64,000 nt of DNA from the NCBI GenBank assembly GCA_036274195.1, contig DASUGD010000209.1, forward strand, positions 1 through 64,000, given 5' to 3'. A program made the position numbers and the translations under genes. The notes below the pieces were generated by a model. That model was not told where the DNA came from. It did no database searches and was given only the letters and a program-made list of their open reading frames with translations. Shown here one piece after another: positions 1-7,478 of the stretch. This DNA is from JAJKIV01 sp036274195 (GTDB lineage: Bacteria > Gemmatimonadota > Gemmatimonadetes > Gemmatimonadales > Gemmatimonadaceae). Position 1 is the stretch's first letter; every line of letters begins with the position of its first letter.

Positions 1-22
1 AATTCGACTCTGACCCCAATTA
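1..22. repeat. REP-like fragment with GACTCTGACCCCA
   Basis: The first bases of the window hold the near-palindrome AATTCGACTCTGACCCCAAT, and the CHAD-CYTH gene's stop codon lies at its edge. The same 13-mer GACTCTGACCCCA recurs at about 36349-36361, beside the stop codon of the LysR gene. Words like this are known from REP sequences associated with REP-type transposases in other bacteria. No such transposase is in this window. Confidence 0.45.
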
Positions 23-1648
23 CCGCGCGAGATTCACGTTCAGGAACTCCGGCTCTCCCGTCACCTCGCGCTGAACTGCCGGAACGAGCCAGTCCGGGAA
101 CGTCACCTCGTCATCCTCGGAGTCGAGCTCGATCTCGGCCAGCACCAGGTCGCGGTTCCTGAACTCGTCGATCTGCCATGTCAGGCCATCGACGTCGACC
201 TCGTAGCGCCGCTTTCGGAGCCGGCGGCGCTTCGTGAGCGGCCACATCGCGAGGAAGATGGCCTCCGTCGTCTCTTCCTCGACTTCGGTCCGCGTCACCC
301 CCTCGCCGAGCTTGACTGTGCGAAAGTAGTGAACGTCCTTGCGGCCGCTGCCGTGGTGAATCGAGACGCGCCGGATCCGTTCCCGGAGCTTGGAGCCGGG
401 CAGGTATCCCTGCGCGATATCTACCCACCTGCTGTCGCGGGCCTGTTCGGGCACGAACCGCAGGAGATACTTGCGTTCGATCTCCTGGCCCTCGCGCGCC
501 GACTGTGCGATGCGGTCGGCTACCGCATCGACGTCGCGGAAGAAGCCGGCCGCCTTGCTGCCCAGCCACTCGGCGCTGAACTGGTTGAACGCGGCGGTGG
601 CCCGTGCCCGGAGGCGCTCCATGATGACCGAGAGTCCGGGCGCGAGGTCCACGTTAGGCTGCGGAACGGCCGGGGCGAGCGCCGGGGTCGGCGCCGGATT
701 GCCAGGCGCGGCCGCCGGTGGCGCGGCTTGCACAGCCGCGGCGGGGGTGTTCGATGGCGCGGTGTCTGCCTGCCCTTCGGCGCTCGAATCGGCCGGTTCC
801 GCCTTGGTGGCTGGTGTCTCCATCGCCATCGGCGGCTGCGCGGCGCCGTCGGATGCAGCGTTAGGCAGCGCGGCGGCATCCGCCGCCGCCTTCGAGATCT
901 CGGCGCCGAACACCTGCGCGTCATGCAGATCCCCCAGCACGTCCTGCAGACCCTTGAGACGGTCGACGAGGTCCGCCGCGCCGGGAATGATCTTCATCAC
1001 CGGCTCGAGGAGATAGCGCAATCGCTTCGCGGCGATCCGGGCCTCGTGGCCTTCGCGCACATCGCGTTCGGTGCGCACGTGACCGAGGTGACGCTCGAGA
1101 TCGCGTGCTGCCGTCCTGACGCGGGGCGCGAGCGCTTCGGCGAACACCGGGAGCGGCGCGGCGCGACCATCCTTCCGCAGCCGGATGTGCTCGCGATAGG
1201 ACTCGAGCGCGCGGGCGAGTTTGGTCTCGAGTCGGGTGAACCGCCCGTCGACGTCCTTTTCCAGCACCCGATCCGCGTCCGCCTTTTTGCGCTCCATCTG
1301 CGTGACCAACCAATCGAGGCCGACCCGCTGCCGCCGGCCGAGCGACCGGCGCTGCTCGGCAAGCCAGGCAAGGTGCACCTCGAGGTCGCGACTGGCTCCC
1401 GTATCGTGCGCCAGGTCGCGAAGGCGACGTCTGAGCTTCTTCCCGACATCGTCGCGCAGATAGGGTCGAAACGCACGCTCCCAACTGCGAAGGCGCCGGA
1501 GCGCGACGCGGAAGTCGTGCAGCGCCTCGTCGTCGGACTGCTTGGCCAGGCGCGACTGAGCCGCCGCGGCGTCCGCGAGGTGACCTAACGCAACCAATCG
1601 AACCGAGCGATCGGTCGATTCACGAAGGTTGTCGACTCGCGCAGGCAT
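20..1648 (-). CDS. CHAD-CYTH domain protein (CYTH C-terminal)
   Basis: A 542-residue protein with a CHAD domain at the N-terminus and a CYTH domain at the C-terminus. The CHAD part is His/Arg-rich helices, including HDFRVALRRLRSW near residue 45 and the conserved RIAAKRLRYLLEP near 205. The CYTH part starts at about residue 395 with EIERKYLL, the ExExK signature that binds triphosphate and metal in the tunnel of inorganic triphosphatases. CHAD domains bind polyphosphate, so a role in polyphosphate or triphosphate metabolism is likely. Two things are odd. The usual order is CYTH first. An Ala/Pro-rich stretch of roughly 80 residues (about 255-340) interrupts the CHAD half. The start is the ATG at 1648 and no strong ribosome site precedes it. 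Family assignment is confident; the substrate is inferred. Confidence 0.88.
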   Translation of the reverse strand: MPARVDNLRESTDRSVRLVALGHLADAAAAQSRLAKQSDDEALHDFRVALRRLRSWERAFRPYLRDDVGKKLRRRLRDLAHDTGASRDLEVHLAWLAEQRRSLGRRQRVGLDWLVTQMERKKADADRVLEKDVDGRFTRLETKLARALESYREHIRLRKDGRAAPLPVFAEALAPRVRTAARDLERHLGHVRTERDVREGHEARIAAKRLRYLLEPVMKIIPGAADLVDRLKGLQDVLGDLHDAQVFGAEISKAAADAAALPNAASDGAAQPPMAMETPATKAEPADSSAEGQADTAPSNTPAAAVQAAPPAAAPGNPAPTPALAPAVPQPNVDLAPGLSVIMERLRARATAAFNQFSAEWLGSKAAGFFRDVDAVADRIAQSAREGQEIERKYLLRFVPEQARDSRWVDIAQGYLPGSKLRERIRRVSIHHGSGRKDVHYFRTVKLGEGVTRTEVEEETTEAIFLAMWPLTKRRRLRKRRYEVDVDGLTWQIDEFRNRDLVLAEIELDSEDDEVTFPDWLVPAVQREVTGEPEFLNVNLAR

Positions 1649-1654
1649 CCAGGT

Positions 1655-1684
1655 CGGGAATCGGGAATTAGGGAATCGGGAATC
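1655..1684 (+). repeat. Heptad-word array, GGGAATC type
   Basis: Four consecutive near-copies of GGGAATC (one extended to GGGAATTA) lie just upstream of the CHAD-CYTH start, in the divergent gap before the ATP-grasp gene. No complementary arm is visible in the rest of this 192-bp gap, so this is a single-sided member of the heptad family seen elsewhere in the window. I see no clear promoter in the gap. Confidence 0.7.
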
Positions 1685-1840
1685 GAACTGCAGAGAGGCG
1701 CGAGTCGAGACGCGGAAACGAACAGCTCGAAGCGTGAATCGGAACGCGGACGACGAAGGTGCAGGCCGACACCCGATAGCTGCCAGTACGTCGCGCGATC
1801 GTTACAATCTGTCGTAGCGTCGGCTCCTTCCGCACCGGAT

Positions 1841-3046
1841 ATGACTCGATCTCCCGTCACAATCCTCTGCCTGGCCAGCTACTTCAAGGGCCACGACTTC
1901 CTCCGCGAATGCCACCGGCTCGGCGCCCGGGTTCTCCTGGTCACGCGAGAGGCGCTGCGTGATGCCGACTGGCCGCGCGACTCGATCGGTGAGCTGCTGG
2001 TCATGCCGGATACGACCCGCCGCGACCACATGCTGAACGGCGTGAGCTGGCTGGCGAGGCGCGAGTCGATCGACCGCATCGTCCCGCTCGACGAGTTCGA
2101 TCTGGAGATGGCGTCGACGCTTCGGGAGCACATGCGCACCCCGGGCATGGGCGAGAGCACCGTTCGTTTCTTCCGCGACAAGCTCGCGATGCGCATGCAG
2201 GCGGAGGAGCGCGGGCTCGTCGTCCCGGAGTTCGTGTCGATCTTCAACTACGACCGGATCCGCGAGTATATGGCCCGGGTGCCGGGGCCATGGTTCCTCA
2301 AGCCGAGACTTTCGGCGTCGGCGATCGGCATCCGGAAGATCTCTCGGCCGGATGAGCTCTGGCCGGTCCTCGACGAGCTTGGCGACAAGCAGTCGTATCA
2401 CCTGCTCGAGCGATACGTCCCGGGCGATGTCTTTCACGTCGATGCGATCGTGTGGGAAGGGAAGGTGGTATTCGGCGAAGCGCACGGCTATTACCAGCCG
2501 CCCTTCGATGTGTATCACGGTGGGGGCGTGTTCTGCACGCGAACCCTCCGGCGGAATTCGCCAGAGTCCGATACCCTGCTCGAGCTCAACGAACGGGTCG
2601 TGACGGCGTTAGGCATGAGCCGCGGCGCGCTGCACACGGAGTTCATCCGCGGGCGGGAGGATGGGCGATACTACTTCCTGGAGACGGCCGCCCGTGTCGG
2701 CGGAGCGAACATCGTGGCGCTCGTCGAGGCCTCGACGGGGCTCAACCTGTGGCGGGAATGGGCGCGGGTGGAGGTCGCGAGCGCGTGCGGTGAGGAGTAC
2801 GCGGTTCCGGTGGGTCGAGCCGATCACGCCGGCCTGCTGATATCGCTGGCGCGCCAGGAGTGGCCAGACCTCTCACCGTACGACGATCCCGAGATCGCGT
2901 GGCGACTCTCCAAGCGCCACCATGCCGGGCTCGTCGTGTCGTCCGCGTCGCATGAGAGGGTGGAGGCGCTGCTGGAGCGGTACGTGCCGCGGTTTCGGGA
3001 GGACTTCTACGCGTCGCTGCCGGCGGCGGCGGAAGCAACGGAATAG
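1841..3046 (+). CDS. ATP-grasp domain protein
   Basis: A 401-residue cytosolic protein of the ATP-grasp superfamily. It begins with a PreATP-grasp-like Rossmann segment (ILCLASYFKGHDFLREC) and continues with an ATP-grasp fold. PWFLKPRLSASAIGI (about residues 148-162) fits the nucleotide-binding lysine strand, and the metal-site strands end in FIRGREDGRYYFLETAARVGG (about 275-295). Such enzymes join a carboxylate to an amine or thiol through an acyl-phosphate. The substrate cannot be told from the sequence and no carbon-nitrogen ligase pathway genes are adjacent. The stop codon TAG is followed immediately by the left arm of the long inverted repeat that surrounds the next gene. Confidence 0.85.
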   Translation: MTRSPVTILCLASYFKGHDFLRECHRLGARVLLVTREALRDADWPRDSIGELLVMPDTTRRDHMLNGVSWLARRESIDRIVPLDEFDLEMASTLREHMRTPGMGESTVRFFRDKLAMRMQAEERGLVVPEFVSIFNYDRIREYMARVPGPWFLKPRLSASAIGIRKISRPDELWPVLDELGDKQSYHLLERYVPGDVFHVDAIVWEGKVVFGEAHGYYQPPFDVYHGGGVFCTRTLRRNSPESDTLLELNERVVTALGMSRGALHTEFIRGREDGRYYFLETAARVGGANIVALVEASTGLNLWREWARVEVASACGEEYAVPVGRADHAGLLISLARQEWPDLSPYDDPEIAWRLSKRHHAGLVVSSASHERVEALLERYVPRFREDFYASLPAAAEATE

Positions 3047-3248
3047 GCGACTGGCGACTGACGACTGCCGGGGACGGGGGACGGACGACGGGCGACGGGC
3101 GACGGCGAAACGGCGCGTCATTCCTCGCTCCGCTCGGAATGACAACCGGCGGTAATAGCAGCAGCTCGGAGCACGCGGCAGTAGCGCGCAGCCGTCGGCT
3201 ACCAGCCCAGCAGCTGCACGCAGCGAGCAGCAGTAGCGAGCAGCACGC
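3047..3248 (+). repeat. Left arm of long inverted repeat around the radical SAM gene
   Basis: This arm starts on the base after the ATP-grasp stop codon. It is modular. It has three GCGACTG-type heptads, then GGGGACGG and GACGGGC-type heptads, then a REP-like palindrome (CATTCCTCGCTCCGCTCGGA and TGAC), then a long stretch of AGCAGC/GCACGCAGC words. Its reverse complement recurs at 4601-4798 with only a handful of differences by eye, mainly one extra GCGACTG unit and small changes in the AGC-rich end. Confidence 0.9.
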
Positions 3249-3322
3249 AGCCAGCAGCTGCGAACCTGGACTTTCGGTAAATTTTCGGTCATCCTCCTAT
3301 GCATTGCGATTCGGAGGTGCCG

Positions 3323-4600
3323 ATGCCGCGAGAGTTGGAGCTGGCCGAGAAGCTGGAGATCCTCATGTCCCTCGCCGCCGAGGATCGCGAAGGACCACCG
3401 GAAAGCGCGAGAGACCTACCTCCTCGGCTCCGCTACGCCAGCGAGGCGGGAGCGCTCCGCCCTCTCAATATTCGTGTCCTTCGCGGATCGGGCCGGCCGA
3501 TCAAGTTGCTGCGCATCCTCATGACGAACGCGTGCGCGCTCAACTGCCACTATTGCCCCATGCGCCGCGATCGCGCGATGCGGCGGACCCTTCTCAAGCC
3601 GGAGGAGCTCGTCCGCATCTTTCTCGGCGCGCTGCGGAGGGGATGGTGCGAGGGGTTGTTCATCACGACCGGGATCCCCGCCCGTCCCGAGAAGGTGACG
3701 GACGATCTGATCGCCGTGCTCGAGATGCTTCGCGTCAGGCACAAGTTCGCCGGGTACATCCACGTGAAGCTCGTGCCGGGCGCCGAGCAGGCGCAGATCG
3801 AGCGGATCACCGCGCTCGCCACGCGCGTGTCGGTGAACCTCGAGGCGGCCTGTGGTGACACGCTCGAGCGCGTGGCGCCCGAGAAGCGGCTGGCGACCAC
3901 GCTCGTGACGCTGGAGCGCGCGAGGCAGGTCGTCGTCGCGAATCGCGCCGAGGAGCGCTCAGGTCGTCCGCGCGATGGCCGGCAGCCTGGCGGCGTCGCA
4001 GGCATGACGATGCAATTCGTCGTCGGCGCGACGCCCGACTCCGATCGCACCATCATGGGTCGCGTGACGAGCCTCTACGCGGGTGGTGGGATTCACCACG
4101 CGCACTTCAGCGCGTTCCGTCCGATCCGTGACACACCCATGGAAGGGGCGCCGGCCGCGCCCGTCCTCCGCGAGCACCGGCTGTACCAGGCCGACTGGCT
4201 GGTGCGCACCTACGGGTTCGCGCCTAACGAGGTCGTGTACGGGGACGACGGGAACCTGCCGCTCGCGGTGGATCCGAAGGTGGCATGGGCGCTGGCGCAC
4301 CCGGAGTGCTTCCCCGTCGACGTGAGCTCGGCGAGCTACGAGCGGCTCGTGCGCGTCCCGGGTGTCGGTCCGCGGTCGGCCCGGCGGATCGTCGACGAGC
4401 GCCGTCGCACCGCGATTCGTGGCCTGTCCGACCTCCGCCAGTTCGGTGTCGTGGCCAACCGGGCGGGCGGATTCCTGACGCTGCGGGGCAGACGACTCCA
4501 ACCGGTTCGCTGGACGCAGCAGCTCGCGCTGTGGCGCCCGGAAGACGAAGTCGGGGCGCGACACGAGACATATGACTTCAGCCCCGGGACCTTCCGATAG
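3323..4600 (+). CDS. Radical SAM protein with C-terminal HhH motif, putative DNA modification/repair type
   Basis: A 425-residue radical SAM enzyme. The cluster motif C-x3-C-x2-C is visible as NACALNCHYCP (Cys71, Cys75, Cys78) and the barrel follows. A helix-hairpin-helix of the DNA-binding kind, VPGVGPRSARRIVDERR, lies near residue 345. This combination matches the family described as a putative DNA modification/repair radical SAM protein, which is usually encoded beside a uracil-DNA-glycosylase-like partner. No such partner is next to it here. I chose the ATG at 3323 over one at 3299 because GGAGGT at 3313-3318 sits four bases before it. The gene is enclosed on both sides by a roughly 200-bp inverted repeat, which no other gene in the window has to this extent. 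Confidence 0.85.
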   Translation: MPRELELAEKLEILMSLAAEDREGPPESARDLPPRLRYASEAGALRPLNIRVLRGSGRPIKLLRILMTNACALNCHYCPMRRDRAMRRTLLKPEELVRIFLGALRRGWCEGLFITTGIPARPEKVTDDLIAVLEMLRVRHKFAGYIHVKLVPGAEQAQIERITALATRVSVNLEAACGDTLERVAPEKRLATTLVTLERARQVVVANRAEERSGRPRDGRQPGGVAGMTMQFVVGATPDSDRTIMGRVTSLYAGGGIHHAHFSAFRPIRDTPMEGAPAAPVLREHRLYQADWLVRTYGFAPNEVVYGDDGNLPLAVDPKVAWALAHPECFPVDVSSASYERLVRVPGVGPRSARRIVDERRRTAIRGLSDLRQFGVVANRAGGFLTLRGRRLQPVRWTQQLALWRPEDEVGARHETYDFSPGTFR

Positions 4601-4798
4601 CTGCTCGCTGCTCGCTGCGTGCGGCTGCTGGGCTGGTAGCCGAGTGCTGCGCGCTACTGCCGCGTGCTCCGAGCTGCTGCTATTACCGCCGGTTGTCATT
4701 CCGAGCGGAGCGAGGAATGACGCGCCGTTTCGCCGTCGCCCGTCGCCCGTCGTCCGTCCCCCGTCCCCGGCAGTCGCCAGTCGCCAGCCGCCAGTCGC
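4601..4798 (-). repeat. Right arm of long inverted repeat around the radical SAM gene
   Basis: Reverse complement of 3047-3248, containing the same modules in mirrored order: AGC/CTG-rich words, the REP-like CATTCC...GGAATGAC palindrome, GCCCGTC-type heptads, GTCCCC words and four CAGTCGC heptads. It begins on the base after the radical SAM stop codon and ends two bases before the stop of the convergent cupredoxin gene, so it occupies the whole gap between two convergent genes. Confidence 0.9.
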
Positions 4799-4800
4799 TC

Positions 4801-5199
4801 CTACTGCACCTTCACCGTCCCACTCATCCCGGAGTGGTTCGTACAGTGGTACTGGTACGTGCCGACTGTGTCGAACGTCCGGCTGTTCGAGCCCGAGGTG
4901 AAGTCTCCGATGTTGCTGGGCGACCCTTCGGTCATGAACGTCACGTTGTGCGCCGTTCCGGCCGCGTTGGTCCAGGTCACCGTCCCACCCTTCGTGACCG
5001 TCACCGTCGACGGTGAGAACGAATACGTGGCGTACCCGTAGCTGTCGTTCGACGCCGTCATTGAAACGGTGGCCGAGGCGGTCGGTCCGGACCCCCCGGG
5101 GTTGGGCGTCGGGTTTGGGCTCGTGGTGTAGCCGTTATCCCCACCTCCACCACCGCACCCCATCGCCAGCACAGCCAGCAGGACAAAGCTCACCCTCAT
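4801..5199 (-). CDS. Cupredoxin-domain lipoprotein (plastocyanin-like)
   Basis: A 132-residue exported lipoprotein carrying one type-1 copper domain. The N-terminus MRVSFVLLAVLAMGC ends in a lipobox Cys, followed by a Gly/Pro/Asn-rich linker. The cupredoxin fold ends with YQYHCTNHSGMSGTVKV, which provides the Cys, His and Met copper ligands; the other His is in GTAHNVTF. It probably carries single electrons at the cell envelope. I placed the start at 5199 because GAGGAGG (5206-5212) lies six bases upstream; a longer reading frame reaching 5274 has no such site. Electron partners are not identified. Confidence 0.88.
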   Translation of the reverse strand: MRVSFVLLAVLAMGCGGGGGDNGYTTSPNPTPNPGGSGPTASATVSMTASNDSYGYATYSFSPSTVTVTKGGTVTWTNAAGTAHNVTFMTEGSPSNIGDFTSGSNSRTFDTVGTYQYHCTNHSGMSGTVKVQ

Positions 5200-5403
5200 C
5201 GGATGCCTCCTCGCGCTCTGTTTGCGCGCCCGGTGACGCGCGGTTGCAGTTGCTTCCATGCACACAAGCGCCAACGGCTCGATGAGTGTCGGGCGGTGAC
5301 CCGAATCGCAATCGCGGCACGGCGGGGTGCGAGCCGGGCCCGGCGAACGTCACATCCCGCGCGGTGAGCGCGGGGGCCGCGAGGCTCACGGCCCGGCTCG
5401 CAC

Positions 5404-6732
5404 TCAGAACTCGAACCCGAACGCGAGATTGAGGTGCGTGTTCTTGGCGACGCCCGTCGCCTGATAGGTCGTCCGGTGCTGCCGCAGTCCGAACGATGCC
5501 AAGACCGGACCGCCTGGGTGCGTCGTGAGGTGCGCCTCGCACGCCACGTTCTTCTGTCGCCCGGCCGGCAACCCGCTCACGTCCTTCGGATCACCGGTCC
5601 CGCAGCCGGTTGCCAGCTCGAGGAGCGTGTTCGGCCGCAGGATCAGCTGTCCCCATCCGCCCCGGTCCTTGATCGGGTCTCCAGTGGTGGTGAGGTTCTG
5701 TCCGATTCCGCCTCCGCCCAGGCCACGCAGCGCCTGACCGGAGTAGGCCTCGGCGCGGACCTCGACGTGGCTGCCTAACGGGACTCGCGCGTCGAAGGCG
5801 ACCGCGTCGCTCGAGACGAGACTGCCGTCGGTCCGGCGAAGCCACCCCTTGTGCACGCCAAAGCCAATCTCGCCACGCGAGTCCTCGTCGCCCCACTGCG
5901 TCCGGATCCGCGCCTGCAGGTAGGGTCGATTCGACCGCTCCGCCGGATCCAGGCCGGTGTCGAACGTTCCAACCGGGTCGCCCGTCGTCGGCGCGAGCAC
6001 GGCTCCCTGAATGCCGACGCGCCCTCTTTGCGAGATGATCCACGTGCCCCGAACCTGCGGGAGCCACAGCCACAGGTTGCCGGCGGTCGCGAACTCCGAG
6101 GTGCCGAAGCTCGCCACGCTCACCGGATTCAATCCCGCAACGAGCGGTACCTCCTGCCCGAACAGCAGCTCTGCGCGGTTCCATGTCAGGATTCCGCGCG
6201 CCGTTCGGATGCGGAAGATCGGGAAGTGGCGTCCGCCGACGCTCGGCTGCTGTCCGCCGAAGAAATCGGAGTGCAGCTCCCCATCAAAGTGCCCGCCGAG
6301 GACTCGCGAGACGTCGACGCGAACGCCGAGCGAGGTCTGGCGAATCGCGCCGCCCAGGCCACCCTGAGACCGTCCACCGGAGGGCGCGGCGAACTGCGGG
6401 ACGTCGCTATTGTTAGTCGAGTCGGAGTTATGGAAGCCGTTGACCAGAACCCGCCCGAACAGCTCCACGTGCACCCGCGAGGCGGACTGCACCTGTGACT
6501 CGGCCTGTGTTGCCATCTGCTCTCGCAGAAGAGCGATCGCTTCCTCGGCCCGTCGGAGTCGTTCGGCGAGCGAGTCGACCGAGACGGGAGCGGAGCGGGT
6601 CGTGTCCTGCGCCGCGATGGTGCACGCCGGGAAGGTGGCGAGCGCCAGCAGCGTCCGCACGAGCCTCGATCGACGGCGCGCGCGGATAACCACACCAAGG
6701 CTGGATCGACGTGACGTTGTGAGGTAGATCAT
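5404..6732 (-). CDS. Porin-like outer-membrane beta-barrel protein
   Basis: A 442-residue protein with a basic N-terminus, a signal peptide (LVRTLLALATFPACTIAAQ) and a short coiled coil (SVDSLAERLRRAEEAIALL), followed by alternating beta strands and a C-terminal FGFEF. A terminal aromatic is the mark of outer-membrane barrels. The strands and the periplasmic coiled coil resemble phosphate- or oligosaccharide-type porins, but the substrate is unknown. The start at 6732 has the weak ribosome site AAAGAGAG. A longer frame to 6825 exists but would overlap the divergent gene. Only two bases separate this start from the first possible start of the plus-strand neighbour, so one of the two starts is probably wrong or the promoters overlap coding sequence. 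Confidence 0.8.
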   Translation of the reverse strand: MIYLTTSRRSSLGVVIRARRRSRLVRTLLALATFPACTIAAQDTTRSAPVSVDSLAERLRRAEEAIALLREQMATQAESQVQSASRVHVELFGRVLVNGFHNSDSTNNSDVPQFAAPSGGRSQGGLGGAIRQTSLGVRVDVSRVLGGHFDGELHSDFFGGQQPSVGGRHFPIFRIRTARGILTWNRAELLFGQEVPLVAGLNPVSVASFGTSEFATAGNLWLWLPQVRGTWIISQRGRVGIQGAVLAPTTGDPVGTFDTGLDPAERSNRPYLQARIRTQWGDEDSRGEIGFGVHKGWLRRTDGSLVSSDAVAFDARVPLGSHVEVRAEAYSGQALRGLGGGGIGQNLTTTGDPIKDRGGWGQLILRPNTLLELATGCGTGDPKDVSGLPAGRQKNVACEAHLTTHPGGPVLASFGLRQHRTTYQATGVAKNTHLNLAFGFEF

Positions 6733-6734
6733 TT

Positions 6735-7478
6735 GTGGTCTCTCTTTGTGCAGCGTTGACCTCGGGCGATCTCTGCTTCTTCTGCACGGCCCCCGCCTGG
6801 CTGCGGACCGTGGGCGTTCTCGCATCGGTGATGGCGGCCACTGTCCCCGTTAGGCTTGCCGGTGCGCAGGGGGCGGTGTCCGGACAGATCTCCATCATCG
6901 AGCGTCCCGGGGCTCGCACCACGGATCTCGCGGACGCCGTCGTGTGGCTGGAGCCTCGAAGCGGAGGGCCGACCCCGGCGCATTCGCGCGCTCAGATCGT
7001 CATGGAGTCTCGCGAGTTCGTGCCGCGAGTGCGAGTCGTCCCCACCGGAAGCGCGGTCGGATTCCCGAATCAGGACCCGTTTCGCCACAACGTCTTCTCG
7101 AAATCGGGACCGAGTGAGTTCGATCTCGGCCTGTACGGGCGGGGCGACAGCAAGGACGCGCGGGTCGACCGGGCGGGCGTGTATCCGGTCTTCTGTAACA
7201 TCCACGCGAAGATGGTGGCGTTCATCGTCGCGGTGCCGACGCCGTACGTGGCGCAGCCAAACCCCGACGGCCGGTTCACCATCGCTGGAGTGCCGCCGGG
7301 GAGCTACACGCTGCACGCCTGGCACGATCGCGGTGGCGAGCGGTCGACCGACCTTTCGGTTCCGGCGGATGGCAAGTCGGACGTGACGGTTCAGCTCGAC
7401 GCGAGTGGATATCGCCCGGTGCCGCACAAGAACAAGTTCGGGCAGGAGTACACGAACGCGGGCCGTGACCGGTACTAG
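6735..7478 (+). CDS. Exported protein with cupredoxin site and carboxypeptidase-regulatory-like domain
   Basis: A 247-residue exported protein. After a hydrophobic leader ending in VRLAGAQG come a cupredoxin-like domain with likely copper ligands in FRHNVF and PVFCNIHAKM (His, Cys, His, Met), and a transthyretin-like beta-sandwich (PDGRFTIAGVPPGSYTLHAW). Proteins of this build are often annotated as methylamine-utilization or plastocyanin-like proteins. The start is uncertain: GTG 6735 has GAGG upstream, while GTG 6810 or ATG 6831 give shorter leaders and leave room for the divergent promoter. Its stop codon overlaps the start of the following membrane kinase by 14 bases, which suggests a sensor/transducer pair. 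Confidence 0.8.
   Translation: MVSLCAALTSGDLCFFCTAPAWLRTVGVLASVMAATVPVRLAGAQGAVSGQISIIERPGARTTDLADAVVWLEPRSGGPTPAHSRAQIVMESREFVPRVRVVPTGSAVGFPNQDPFRHNVFSKSGPSEFDLGLYGRGDSKDARVDRAGVYPVFCNIHAKMVAFIVAVPTPYVAQPNPDGRFTIAGVPPGSYTLHAWHDRGGERSTDLSVPADGKSDVTVQLDASGYRPVPHKNKFGQEYTNAGRDRY

Noticed and set aside
3047..4798. Insertion sequence reading of the radical SAM gene and its inverted repeats
   Set aside because: No transposase is encoded, no target duplication is seen, and the arms are made of modules found in many other gaps.
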